Positions 1-13,300 of a DNA stretch of 64,000 nt are shown here, one piece after another (the first letter of the stretch is position 1; each line of letters begins with the position of its first letter). The stretch lies in assembly GCF_030867145.1 (NCBI RefSeq), contig NC_134427.1:17941001-18005000 (forward strand), in the 5' to 3' direction. A program made the position numbers and the translations under genes. The DNA comes from Opisthocomus hoazin (Eukaryota > Chordata > Aves > Opisthocomiformes > Opisthocomidae). The notes beneath the pieces are model-generated. The model was given only the letters and a program-made list of their open reading frames with translations. It had not been told where the DNA came from and made no database searches.

Positions 1-2732
1 GGCTTATAATCTTCTGCATCTTGAAAAGCAGATTTTTTGGGGTGGTTTTCTAACTGAAGTCTTGCACTCCAGCCAGGAATTGAAGTGCTCTGTGATACCT
101 GGCATGGATTAGGGAAGTGGCAATGTCGGTGAAACCACTATCATGTCGTTTCCGTCCTTTGGAGGTACTGGTTTTTGGTTTAAGGGCATAATGTGTAAGT
201 GCTTGTAGCTGGAGAAGCGTACAGATTTGGACTATCGGTAGTTTTTGTTGTTTAGGAACTGGGGTTTTTTTCTTGCTCCTATCCATAGCTTGTACCTGGT
301 GAAAGCAGCTTGTTTGAAGTGCCACGAAGCTAAAAGGAGCAGATGTTCTATTTAAAGATGCTTTTGCTTCAGATCCTCTTTTTTTCTTTAAAAAAAAGTA
401 AATATTGCAACACTTTATCTTCCACTTCAGAGAAGCTTTTACCTCGTCGCATTCTCTAGCTCCCCTGGGTTGGGTTTGCGGATCTGACAGAGCCCTGTAG
501 AACGGAGAGGCTGCCAAGGACGCGAGTTCAGCCCTTCGCATTGCCTGCTTTTCCTGGGGGGGTGGCGTTAACCAGGGCGAACAGGGCGTTGGTGTTTGTT
601 GTGCCGTGCTACTGATTTGTCACAGGCTGTGGCAGATCCACGGATTTTGGGGATTCAGACAGTTTAGAAGCGTCTCTTCACATGCTGTTCCTTTAGTTAA
701 CAGCATTCGATTAGGTCACCTGATCCGTTATTAAAGTTCAAAAGACATGTCTTTTAGACTTTCCTTGTGGGCAGGGATTTAAGAAAAGTCAGATTTCCTT
801 TTTTTTTTTTTAACGTTTGATTAGCTGTTCATATCTCATTCATTCACTAGAAATGAGGGGGGTGTGGAGCGGGCCACAGAACCAGCGTGCACGGCTCGGT
901 GATGCGTTATCACAGATGTGGTAACTTGGCAGCGTGGGTCTTGCGGGTGGGTAATGGCTGTTCTGCAGAACACAAGCGTAGGTACACACCAGTCGCAGCA
1001 GCAGATCTAGTTTACAGCAGCGTAACGTGGAGCTGCAGAACAGGATACTCTGACCAGTCAACGCGTTGGGCCCTGGCTGACAGCTTGGCCGCAGTGTGGT
1101 TCCTCCTCGGGCCCTGCCTTCTACACGGTGTCAGACGTGTGGTGCCCCTCTCCTCTGTGTCCCAAGGGGTAATTAATTATTATCCCCATGTTTGGCTTGT
1201 CACCGAGCTGCCTCTGGCCTTGCCAGTCCTGTTACCATGGGTCAGCCAACTTCTGACTCAGCGAAGAATGCCACAAAAGTTACCTTTGCTGTCCAGGTCA
1301 CATTAAATTGATGAGTGGGATGAGCTTGAGCTGGGTGAATGCAGTCAGGTCTCACCTGCCTGGGGAGTGAGAGAATTAATTTTTTATCAAAAAAATGCTG
1401 CGGAAAGAAACCAGCTTGGTTTTGGGCCAAGGCTTTCAGAATGTATTCTAGGGGTAAAAAGACAGATATGATGCATGAGCATGAAGTATGCCACTTAGCC
1501 CTGCAGGATTTGCTGGAGGAGAGGAGCGAGGACACACACTGCGAAGGTTTCACCTGAGACATCCTCTGAGACTTTTTCAAAAGATAGATTAGAAGTAGTC
1601 CTGACCCATTCCTCCTTGGTTTTGGAAGAAGTCCTCCTGAAGTGAGGACTATAAATGTCGCTGCTGTTATTCTCCACACTCAGCCTGAATTCAGAGGGCC
1701 CCTTTCACATCCCCCCTCTAGCTAACCGTGTCCGTTCGTGCCTCGGTCCTCGGGCGCTGCTCTGGAGCACGGAGAGCGGGTGGAAGCGTTTGCCTGGGGC
1801 GATGGGAAGGGCAGGCAGGTACCCAGGTAGCCTTTCACCTGCGTATGCTCAACAGGGTGATTATTTCGTGAATTTAAGAACAGTGATTCTTTCTTGTAAT
1901 GATAGGCTTTTCCTGTAGAACTTGAAGGTATGAAGGAGGGTGCATCTTACAGGAATCTGGGATGAATGATTTGGGGAACTGAGCCTTGGCTTTCGAGGCA
2001 GATACGTATCAGTATGTAAACCGATGTTTGTGGTACAGCTGATTACAAAGAATTCTGCTTTTGAAGGATGGTGGTAGCAGTTACGCAAAGTAAAGCTCAA
2101 GTTAGTAATACCATGCAGCTCAAATCAGTACGGTATTTTCCAAGTGATGCCTTGCAGCTTTTGCAGAATTAAATTTTTATTCTGTTTTCCTTCTGGTACC
2201 ATAGCATTTAGGGGTGAGATTTCCCCGACTTTGTATGAGAATCAGATCTGGATAGATACTTTGTGGTAACTTAGTGAATTTGGCCTCTCTGATTTATTCA
2301 AACATAGGGTGGTTTTTCAGTTACTTCTCTTTCTGGTGCTGCTCTCAGTGGCTGAGATTCACACATTTTTTTCTACCACTCTTCTGAAATGCAGGGAGCT
2401 TTTCTGGTTAGCTTTGGTCCCTGTTGTGGTTTGGGTGTAGGGTTGGTTGTGGGTTTTTTTGGTGGTTTTTTTTTTCCCTTTTTTTAATATCCCATTTGGA
2501 GAACCAAGGCTTTTTAACACTGTTTTGGTATAGGTCTCACTGCCTAACACGCCACTGAGTGAAGATAGCCTTTGTCTTAGGTTAGGACAGCTTGAGATTT
2601 CTGTTTGAGACAGCCCCTAGTCTCCAGCGAGATTGAAGAAAAGTTACAAGGGTCTGCTTATGGCATCTGAAATGCTGTTAAAGCAACAGGATGTTTGTTA
2701 CAACATCCAGCCTGGTTGTAATTTTTAAGAAG
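1..2732. other. Intergenic, no gene recognised
   Basis: There are only chance open frames, including a minus-strand one at 50-541 without protein-like features. A T/G-rich low-complexity stretch lies at about 2418-2487. Confidence 0.6.
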
Positions 2733-2990
2733 GTTGTAGAATCATAGAAATACTGATTGGAAAGGTTCTGTAGAGATCATCTAGTCCAGCATCCCTCGAA
2801 GTCAGCCTGAACAGAACAGGTTTTTCATAACTGAGCCCTAAGCACTGCGACGGGTGAGAGGTTTTGTGCCCTTCGTCGGGACCCTCTCGGAGCCTGCGCT
2901 GGGCTTTCCCAGTTGCTCCTCTTGAACTGGGGGCTCGGCAGCCAACACACTACTCCAGGCACGGCCTCGCCGGAGCATGGCACTGTCACA
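2733..2990 (-). mobile_element. CR1 LINE 3' fragment, truncated
   Basis: The sequence begins with the inverted CR1 tail (AGAATCATAGAAA, then GATCATCTAGTCCAGCATCC) and continues to a segment resembling the CR1 phrase ACTCCAGGCACGGCCTCGCC. It is diverged and interrupted. CR1 elements insert with 5' truncation, so only a 3' part is expected. The exact 5' limit is uncertain. Confidence 0.75.
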
Positions 2991-5900
2991 CCTCAGTCCG
3001 CTGGCCAGGCAGGCTGCTGTGGTGAAACAGAAGATCATCTTTAATCCACTTAAGCCAGGATCAAGCAATTCTTGCGTTCAGCTGACTCTCAGCAGGCATT
3101 CCCAGAGTTATGAGGCAAATATATTTTTCTGTACATCATATTAATATATCATTACTTAAGGGAGGATTTAATATTCTGTCTATGCCTGTTTAGTCACTCT
3201 GCACGAGCAGAGATTTTACTCCACCAGAATGAGAGGTGCTGGTCTGGGGCGATGCGGAGCCTCACCGCTCCCGGCAGGCTGCCCGCCCTCTTTCCATCAG
3301 GCTTCCAAGGACGGGAAGACTTAAATGTATTAAAATGATCTTTTTTTCTGTCAAATATTTCCAGTTAACTTTGATACTTGTGTGTAAAGTATAGCATGTT
3401 AGCATAGCAGAGTGTATGAGGCGTAGTGTGGCACGTCCCCTTCGGTGCAAACACAGCCTGGGGTGGCTGGGCTGGAACTGAGCTGGTCCCCCAACGCGAA
3501 TGTTGCTGCCGTGCCCAGGTCGGGGCTCTTGGCAGCCTGGGATAAGGTCTCTGGCTTGGTTTGGGGTTTTTCCCTTTTCTTTTTTTCCCGGTCACTTTGT
3601 ACCTGCAGATCTTCACGAACTGTAAATCTCTACAAGAAGTAGAGCTGTTCTTGTTGCTTTACGGTAACAAAAAAAATAATCCCTTTTTCAGAGGAAAGAA
3701 GGTCACAATAAGCCACTTCAGGGTTGAAGATAAAATTGGTTAACAAGACTCTTCATAGAGAAGAACAGTGGCGATGAAGAAAATAACCTTAAAGGCTACT
3801 GCAGGTTTTGTGTTGTGAGAGCAGGGCTGAGGCTCCTCCGCCGCGGTGTGCAGACTCTGTGTGTGTGGACTTCACCTTTCCCCCGTCTCCGGGGAGGTGC
3901 GGGAGGGATGGTGACGGGCTGCATGTGTAGGTGTCCGACCCATCCCAGGAGCGCTGCTTCCAATGCAAAGCGCTTAGTGGTCCCCGGATGAGCTCTGCCG
4001 CGCGCTCCAGCAGCTGTCACCTCTGCAGGGGCCTTCGCCTTTCAGCGGACGGATTGCTCGGTGTTAATGAACAAAATGGCAAGTGCTTTTGGAGCTGAAG
4101 TGAATTCATTGCTAGATGAAAATGGGCTGAGTTCTCTGTCTTAGGAAAATATGAATATATTAGGAAAATACTCAATTACAGGAGCCTCTAGTAGAAAGAG
4201 AGGAGCTGGCAGAGTAGAAGGGTAAAACAGGAGGTGTTTACATGGCTTTAGTGGCTGAGAAATTTGAGAACAGATTGTACTTTTCAGTACTGTCAGGATG
4301 CGATTTACAGATGTCCTGATTTGGATGCGTAATGGAAAATCTGTTTGAAGTGCTGGAGCATCGCTGTGCTGAAGCCTGCTGTGCTTCCCGCGGGAGAAGA
4401 GGTCAGGTAAGCGGTGTTCGGCTCCTGGGGGGATGACTTCGTGGTTCTCTTGTTTGGCCAGAAATTTGGAGAAGAGAATAGGTTTTGTTCAGGCTTAAGT
4501 GAAACATAAATGTAGCTAAATTTATTCTAAGACGTGAAATAGCCGAGAAGCGGTGGTGCATTACGCTGTGCAGACACTCTTATCTCCCCTTACAGATCCT
4601 CCAGTAGCCTGATAAGCGCCTGCGCTCCACCGCGTAAAGTGACCTGATCCGGTAGCGTGGTCATCTTCTCATTTTTCAAGAGATATGTGGCCACCAGAAG
4701 GGCTCCCTGAAGGGTCTTGAACCACAATATGAATTCCACGTTCACCGTAATGCCTTCTGGGGAAGCGTTTGGGCTTGTTTCAGGTCCTTATAACACACCT
4801 CATCATGGATCAGCAGGGTTCGAATGCTGCCTGAGCTGGTTACTCCATGTCCATTGCAGGGACTGCTCTCCCCCACTTCTGAAGGGCCCTTCTCAAGATA
4901 AGAGTTAAAACTGGAGGTCCTCACCATAGCGCAGTGGTCTCTAGGGGCTTTGCCAAGAGGCTCTTTCGGAATCTTCAGGGGAAAAAAGATGTGCGTCAAA
5001 TTCTCCTGGACTGTGTTTTCTCTACCACCGTGTCTTACTGTGTCCTGTCAGTGGCCCTCCACCTAGAAAGAAAAATGTATTCCGAGGTCTGAGCGTGTTC
5101 AGCAGGAATTTGGGATGGAAGTTCCACAGAAGCCAGTCATCCAACTTCCCCTACTTTCCTCAGATTTCTTTTGGTGTCTCTTCTGCATGGATTTGTCATG
5201 GCAGTGACAAATCGTCTTCAGCCTGGAAAATACAGATGTGGGTTTTTTCCCCTGTTGTTGCCTGATGGTGGTGGGGTAGGTGTCTTGCAGTGTGGTGTCG
5301 TGGACGAGCGCCTGCCTGTCGCCTTGGCCCTGCCGGTGGCATCTCAAAGCAGCCGGCACTGTGCAGTGAGTACCAGTAAAGCACAAAGAGCAGTAACGTG
5401 AGAAACCACATGGCTGGTGCCATAGGTTTGATGATGACATATGAGACACCGGTAGATCGTTTCATTAACAGCAGTTAACTTAATCGGTTCTTCTCAGCCT
5501 CATGTAGGAAATTGGCAGCCTGTCCAAAGTGCTGTGTTTGACTCTTTTACTGCCTTACTTCAACCTTTCTTCTCTTAAAAACTGTTACAGTTTCTTAACT
5601 CAGTAGACATTTGCACAATTAATTGTCAAGCAATTGTTCTTGGCATAGTGAAAGACAAAAAAAAACCCCACAATTTTTATTTAAAATTTGGGTAGTTTTA
5701 AACTGGAATTTACTTGACTTCGCGTTCAGCTGCTGAGCTGCTGTCAGGACCTAGGTAATGCCAACTCCTGCACCAGTTAGGACTAATCAGTGTCATTTAA
5801 AAAGGAGTTTAGGATCTATCAAATTTCATATGCTTTCACTAAAAAATGAATGTTTCTGTCTCCACCCTCTCAGAAACAGTCAAAGTCTCTTTGGTGCTGT

Positions 5901-8900
5901 AGATGGATTTATTTTAAGCCAAGCTGAAACTCTGCAGGCTCTTCCAATCAGCAAGGCGTTGTTACAGGGATAAAAAGAAACGTTAGAGGAAGTGGGAGCA
6001 AGCCCCCTCTTTTTTCTTGAGGAATGATCACAAAACCTTGGATGACTCTGTTTGCTTCGCCTCCATTTTGCACCTCAATGTAGTTGGCTCCGTAAGCCTG
6101 ATTTGTGGTGCAGCATCTCTTCGGTGCCGCTGCGCGGAGCGTTGTGGCCATGGGAGCTGAGCTGGTGGCTCAGCGTCTGTGTGCTCCCCGGGCCCAGCGC
6201 TGAGGAGGGTCTGGGCTGGGCAGCTGTGGAGGAGAGCAAGCAGATTACCGGAGGTGGACCAGGAGAGGCTGGTGAGCCCTGGCAGCACGGGAATGGGTGT
6301 CCTCTTCTCCGACGGGGGAAACCCGGGCCCAGGAGAGCCTCTGTTGGGCCCGAGGGAGGATTGCTCTGCCGGTGGGTCCTCGATCCAGGGGTGGTTGGGG
6401 GGTGTTCATACTGCTCCTTCTTGCCCTCCTTGAAAGGGTGTGCGAGGCAGTGGTAGTGCTCTAGGAAGGGCTTGTGTTGGAAGCTTTCAGTATAGATGGA
6501 TTCTCACCACCCCATCACATCAAATTCAGAGGCAGAGAGGCTTCTGCTTGTCCTGTTTTAGGAGATGCCATGCGTTAAGCAGGGCAGTTACTCACAGCGG
6601 GGCACTAAAGGCTCTGCAGCACTCTGGGTACAGCAGAGATGGAGGGGTGAGGGTTCGAACTTCTCCTGAGAAGGATTTCATGGGCTCAGTGGGACCACAG
6701 GTCTGGTGCTGCCTGCTCTTACACCAGGTAGAGCATTTCTACTTGGGAGCTGTGGATGTGGACCTGGAGAGGGTCGAGTACTTGCTCAGCAGGTGATGTC
6801 AGCTGCTCAATGTGCTCCAAAGTGGAATTTTAGCAAAAAAGGGATCACTGCAACTGCTCGACAGAAGGCTGAGCTGTGGGGACTGCTGAGCAGGTGTCTG
6901 ACTTACAGACGTCTTCTCCGGTGCCAGAATGATGTCAAAGCCGTTGGACAAATTTGCTGGAATCATTATGGTACCTTGCAGTATTGGTGAAGTCTGTGAT
7001 TCCCTGCAAGGCTGATGGAAGCCACATGGAGCCTCTCACCTAAATTGTCATTTCCTAATCATCTCTTTCAGTGTATCACAAAAGACCGCCTTCTACAAAT
7101 TTTTAAAAGTTTACATGCAAATTCAAATCAACCTTCCTCTTGAACAAGTGCTGCATACGTACATCTGAATAACGCGGTGTCTCGCAGCCGAGCAGAACAC
7201 AGACTTTTTAAATTTGGGGTTTATTTCACAACGTACACACACATCTGTACAAAAGCAGCGTCACACGGTGATACCAAGTGCCCTCCATGGACAGGAGGGG
7301 ATGCTGCACCCCCCTGCTAGTGGCTTCCCAACTTCTGGGAGCCCACCTAGCCCGGAGGCTGTGATGGGCCAGAGCTGCACAACCTTGGGACGAGAAACGG
7401 GTCAAGAGAAGAGGGACAGCAGCAGATTCACCTACCAGTTGGCTTTGTTAAGTTAGGAGTCTTTGGATTCCTTTTTGCTGTTTTTCTGCAGCACAGCGGA
7501 GATCTGTGTTTGGCTTACACCCATAAATGAAGGCGGGGAGCGCTAGAGCTTGTACAGGGCATTCACCCGAAAAACTGACGTGATGTGAAGCATGCGACTG
7601 TGGGGCGAGCTGTGGGCTGGGCTGCGTGGTCGCAGCAAGCTGGAGTCTCTTGTGGTTGGACCTGGAAGTGGAGAAGAGAAGGTATGGGAGCCAAAGAGGG
7701 AGAAAATGAGATAGAGGTTAGGGGGAAAAAAAAAAAAAGAAGGGGGAAACCCAGGACATTTGTTAATGCCAGTCAAGCTGGGTATCTGGTAATCAGGCGG
7801 ACTTGAGTGTGTTCCAGGAACAGAAGCTGTCCAGGAAAATGGACGTGCCAGCAAGTGGAGAGAGATGCGATTGAGGAGGAAGCTGCTGGTGCTGCTCTCT
7901 AAAACCTGGGCTTTGAAGGAGACTGCTGCGATGGGTGGAAAATCTGAAGTCACTAAAATGGCAAGGAAGAGGAAGTCGCAGAGCTATGGAGAAGGCAAAA
8001 AGCTCAGCAGAAACCTGATCTTTGACGCTGAGGCGTCGGGAGCCCTGCTCAGGTAGGTGAAGGCAGGAAAGGCAGCTCTTGCCTGCAGGAGAACCGGCCC
8101 CTTTGCCTGGGAAAGCTTCCCCGGCAGCGGGGCTGCTCTGCTCAGCATGGTTGGTCTCTTGCAGCTTTTTGAAGCCCTTCCATCACAACATCCCCCATGT
8201 GTTGGGCGAGTGAGAGGGGCCCTGTCTCGCTGCTTGTAGGTCTTAGTCCAAACCCCACCGGGCGAGGGAAAAGCTTGTCCAACGAGCGCTCCAGGCTCGC
8301 AGCCCCCGAGTGCCGTGTGATCACGTGGATGAACGCTCAGCCCTTCCCTGGGCACGGAACACGTTGCTGGCATTGCAGGGTCCGTGGGCATGGTCTCTCC
8401 GGCCAGCGAGCGCAGCTGGTCGGAGGCTCACCGTGCATGTGGGGCTGTGCCGGGAGGTCCCCGGGCCCCCAGCCCACAACCAGGTGACCGTGGGCCAGCA
8501 GCTGAGCCCTGGGTGGAAGCCAGAGCTCAGATCTCCAGTGTGCAGCAGGAAGGGCTTGTGCCCCCTCCTCGTAGTGTCTCCTGCTGGTCCTCTTTGCTCT
8601 TCCATGCAGACACAGGCGGCCTCCGCCCTTGCAAAACCCCAAAGCCTGCAACGAGCAGTGCGAACTGCCAACAGCTGAGGAGACCATATCATTGTGGAAT
8701 TGGCAGGTTTTACTGGTCTCCTGAAAATGCAAGTGCATATGGGAATATGGGAACCCCGGGAGGGTGATGGTAGGAGCCATGATGTTGTCTCCAAGCAGCA
8801 CAGACCATAGATTAGCACAGATCAGATGCTGAATTTTGGCTGTCTGACTTCACGACATCAGATAAGGAATCCATTTTGTATCTAAATGAATGGTTTTATC

Positions 8901-9583
8901 CTTCTGGATGAAGCAAAACATGGCACATAATGTAGTAGCTGCTCTTTCCCAGGGAGGTTAATCAGACCTTTCCTTCGTGCCACAGGGCACCGAGCAGGAG
9001 CTCAGGGGTTTGTTCTGGAGGATGCAGGCGCCTCAGGCCCCTCCTCATATCTGTGCTGGGAGAGGGAAAGGACTTGACTCCACTGTGCTGATGGTGCTGC
9101 TGCTTCTTCCAGGTAGGAGGGTAAAAGAAAAGAAACCCCTAATAAAATGAGCAGGTTTGGTTTTTTTCTTTTTTAAAGAAACAAGTGAGACGATTTAAAA
9201 ATCCTCCAGCCCAGCAGTTGGGTCCCTCTCTGCTGGGGCGAAGACGAGTGTTTCCTCACCCTGACAGCATCCAGCTGTGCCCGGGGGCTGCCTCGGGAGG
9301 GCGAGGGCCCAGCGATGCTCTCACAGCTGACCCGGGGCCGGGTGCCTGGGGAACACGGGGAACGGGACCCAGCCAGCAGCTCTCCATTTCCAACCTGCCC
9401 CACGGGAGATGGGATAAAGGGTTTCGGTCTGTCTGGAGAAACAGGGTGCAGGTTGGTGTTAGAAAGGCTTCTAGTGGGGAAGGCTGGAGGGCACAGTCCC
9501 CAGGGTGCGGTGTTTGGTGCGGATGGGCAGATCAGTCACCACCGCGTAGCTCCTGACACTGGTACTCTGCTAGGCTGGGAGTG
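2991..9583. other. Intergenic, moderately GC-rich
   Basis: No exon or repeat was recognised with confidence. A short purine-rich A tract lies at about 7724-7740. CpG-rich patches occur near 3830-4020 and 8100-8500, the latter with many overlapping open frames on both strands, as expected for GC-rich noncoding DNA. Confidence 0.55.
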
Positions 9584-10381
9584 GGTCTGTGTGACCCTCA
9601 TGAGGGTCAACAAGGCCAAGTGCGAGGTCCTGCATCTGGGTCGTTGCAACCCCTGATATCAATACAGGCTGGGGGATGAGGGGATTGAGAGCAGCCCTCA
9701 AGGGAAGCACTTGGGGGTACTGGTGGATGAAAAGCTGGACATGAGACACCAGTGTGCACTCACAGCCCAGAAGGCCAACCGTGTCCTGGGCTGCATCAAG
9801 AGAAGCATGGCCAGCAGGGCAAGGTAGGGGGTTCTGCCCCTCTCTCTGCTCTATTGAGACCCCACCTGGAGTCCTGCGTCCAGCTCTGAAGCCCCCAGCA
9901 CAAGAAGGACATGGACCTGTTGGAACGGAGCCAGAGGAGGGCCACAAAGATGATCCAAGGGCTGGAGCACCTCTCCTGTGAGGAAAAGCTGAGAGAGTTG
10001 GGGGTGTTCAGCCTGGACAAAAGAAGGCTCCAGGGTGACCTTATAGCAGCCTTCCAGTACCTGAAGGCCCTATAGGGAAGTTGAGGAAAGTACTTCCAGC
10101 AGGGTTTGTTGTGACAGGACAAGGGGTAATGGTTTTAAACTAAGGGAGGGTAGATTTAAACTGGATATAAGGAAGATTTTTTTTTTACAGTGAAGGTGGT
10201 GAAACCCTGGCCCAGGTTCTCCAGAGAGGTGGTCGATGCCCCATCCCTGGAGAGATTCAAGGCCAGGTTGGACAGGGCTCTGAGCAACCTGATGCAGTTG
10301 AAGATGTCCCTGCTTGTTGTAGGGGGATTGGGTTAGATGATGTCTAAAGGTCCCTTCCAACACAAAGCATTCTGTGATTCT
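9584..10381 (+). mobile_element. CR1 LINE 3' end, about 800 bases
   Basis: This is a 5'-truncated CR1 copy in forward orientation. It opens in the C-terminal part of the reverse-transcriptase ORF (CTCATGAGGGTCAACAAGGC), passes through CTGGACATGAGACACCAG and GAGCACCTCTCCTGTGAGGA, and ends with GGTCCCTTCCAACACAAAGC and the short tail ATTCTGTGATTCTA. Frames are broken by stops and indels, so it cannot move by itself. The preservation of long stretches suggests an intermediate age. Confidence 0.95.
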
Positions 10382-13300
10382 AGGTGTCTGTCTGTCCATC
10401 CCACATGGTCCACCGCAGATGTCTGTCCTCCTCTCTATGCCCCGAGCCTGGATGTGAATGCTCCCACCATCTCAGCACAGGGCACTGCCAGCTGGTGAGG
10501 AAACCTCCAGTCCTCTGGGTTTGTGAGAGAAGTCTGTGGGAAGGTGTCATGGTCTGTGGGAAGGTTTCATGGTCTTTCCTGACAGTTCTTGGAGGGGGAG
10601 GGAAAAAATCTGTGAATTTTTTGGTGGAAAAAAGTTTCTTTCTCTTGCTATGGGATTCTGCAGCCTTTTAGGCACCTAATATTTATCTAAGTAAATATTT
10701 ATTCTGGTGAACTGCTCATGCTGCATCTCTGTGATAAAACTGAAGTGGTTTGAGCTGGGTCACTAATAAAAAATAGATATTTGCATTTCTGTTTCCAACT
10801 GTGTTCAAAGCACCAGGCGCAAGAGATGGCACTTGGTGACTGAGGACCGCGTTTCATCACTTGGCACGTGACTCGCGTCTGTCTGGGGCTTTTATGCCAG
10901 ATCTCCAAAAAGGCCCAGCACTCGCCTGGGGGTGGGCTTTTGAAAGTGCATCATCTAATTCAAGTACAAAGCAGATGAACGGTCTTATAAATGTGATCAG
11001 TCCCTTGTGTGCTTAAGTCAAAGCATTATCTCTTTGAAAATCCAAATACCTGTTCATCTTCCATCGCAGCTGCTAGCTCCTGTTTTTTTCCCAATTTATT
11101 TATTTTTAATATCTGGCTGCTAGTACGTCTGCACTCCACCCTGAAATGCCAGGGGAGAGAACACGTGCAGCCTTGCTGGCGAGAACGTCTTGGAAAAGCA
11201 ATGTGATTTGGGTTTGTATGTCAGCCAGTGACAAAATTGAAGTGTAAATAAGGGCTTGGGCTGTGTAAATCTGACACTGCACTGGGTGCTGCTTGATGGT
11301 AAATCCCTGCGTCCCCAAGGGAGGAGGCAGCAGGTGGGTGACATGTCTCCGGCTGCCCGCTTCCTGGCCTCTGGTTCCTTTGTACGGAGCAGGAGGGGGC
11401 ACGAAGCCTGCGCCCCGCTCCCCAGCCGAGTCCTACCTTGTCCTCTTGGCTCGTGACGAGGGGTGTTTCAGCGTGTCAGGGATTGGCAAGCGGAGCCTGC
11501 GTAGGGAGTGAGAGCAGCAATGCCAAAGCAAGGCGGGCAGCAGTGCTGGGATGGTCCCGTTGTCCCCTGAAACGGGCTTCGTTTCTCTGCTGGTACTGGG
11601 AAAGGTGCCCTAAGGAGACCTGCGATGGGGACCCCTCTCCCTGGGAAATACGCCTGTCCCTGGAAAATATGCCTAAACCTCACTGCAGCTGGTGATGCGT
11701 GGCTGTGCCGCAGGCCAGGTGCCGGGGGAATGGGCTCCCTGGGCGGAGGGAAGGGCTCCTGCCCTACCTGTCCCCAGCTCCCGCAACAGCCATGTATGGG
11801 GAGAGCTGGCTTCCAATCCAGGAGGGGTTTTTCCAGGGAAGCAAAAGGTCTGGCTCCGAAAATGAGAGGTCAAGTGCTGGGAAGAGGTTTGGCCTCAGTG
11901 CTGCTGGGGCTGTTTCCAGAGAAAAAGTGTGTTTATAGAACGGCCCAGCAGCAGCGGTGTGCTGTATCTGCAGTGCTGCAAGCCCCTTGGTCCCTGCCCT
12001 GACATTTGGGGTGGCTGGGCTGTTTGAAATGTTTTAGGCACAGTGCAACATCAAAGCTTGCACAGAGGAGTAAGAAGTGTGTGGGCACAGCAGCAGCAGC
12101 CCTGAGCCCTCTGCCCAGAACAGCACGTCGGCTGTGCCAGCCTTCCCCCAGCTGTTTGCTGTCTGAAAGCATCTGCAAGCACTGAAGTCCGTTGTTAGCA
12201 TCCTTAACTTCTTTATATGTGGAGTGTGAGTATGATGGAGGGCAAAACTAGTTCAACTCTTTTTAATCCCTCTGTTTATTTACTCCCCTCCCTCCAAGCC
12301 TGGCTTTCCCATGGGAGCTGCAGCTCAGCCCCATCGTGCTCCCCTTGAAGGAGCTGCATGAGGGTCAGGGTGAAGGCGAGTCCCCGCATCCAGCCCTTCC
12401 TCGGTCCGCAGCCGAGAAGAAAGCCGCTGGTTCCTGCTCAGTTCCTGCCTGCCCTACAGCCCCACACCCCTCCCTGGCCGGGCGCTGGTGGCCCCAAGTC
12501 CCACAGCTGCTGCTGGCATTGCTTTTCTTCAGAAAAAACCAAACAGAAGTAGTGCTGGGGCTGCTGACGCTCAGCCCAGGAGCACCTCTGGCCAGGAACC
12601 CCCTGCAGACCCCACTCCTCCCAAGCTGGGAAGGAACTTTGAGCAGGCTGAGACAGAGCCTGGAAACCCTGCCCTGGGGCTTTGAAATTGTTCAATGATT
12701 TATTTTGTTTGTGTTTCATTAGATTTCCATCCTGCTGGGAGCACCGCAGGACCCCTGGTCCCCAGCCCGTTGCTGGCCGGGCTGTGACAGGGGTGTGGGA
12801 CTCTGCCCACCTCCCCTCTTCAGAAGGTGGAAACCTCCCTGCCCCACCAGCTCCTTTCTCCAGGGGACCTTTCTGAAGGGGCAAAAATCTCATTTTTCTG
12901 TGTGTCACAAAGTGGTTGTTCCTGTGTTGGGATCTGACAGAGGGTATAGCCAGGGACATGGCCCTCGGGCTCTCTCGGGGAGTCCCACGCGCGTTTGGGT
13001 GGGCTGTGAGCTTTGGGCAAGGGCTGGCTTGCGTGCGCTCTCTCAGGGCTCGAGGCTTTGGGCTCTGCTGAGAAATTAAATGTGGCATTGAACAGTGGTC
13101 CCCTTTTGAGGGGAAAGTTGAGGTTTTTATTATTTAAGTAAAGCTAACGAAGCAATGTGCAGTAATGCCATATAGTTCAACTTAGGTTTTTGTCCACACT
13201 ATAAGCTATAAAATGGACAATCTTGCATTTTCCTCGAGCTAAGAGCTTGCACCCCAGATCCCCCAGGCTCCCACCTGTCCCAGGGACCTTCCAGGCACCC

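Noticed and set aside
50..541. 163-codon minus-strand frame at the window start
   Set aside because: Its Lys/Ser/Thr-rich sequence contains a poly-T-derived Phe/Lys run and no motif. It could be part of an upstream gene's noncoding end, but nothing supports that.
9570..10399. Several frames of 109-125 codons
   Set aside because: They are antisense or frame shadows of the CR1 element at 9584-10381.
12438..13088. 216-codon minus-strand frame
   Set aside because: It lies in GC-rich DNA with open frames in several phases on both strands. The sequence is low in protein-like character (Pro/Gln/Gly/Ser/Arg-rich) and has no family resemblance.
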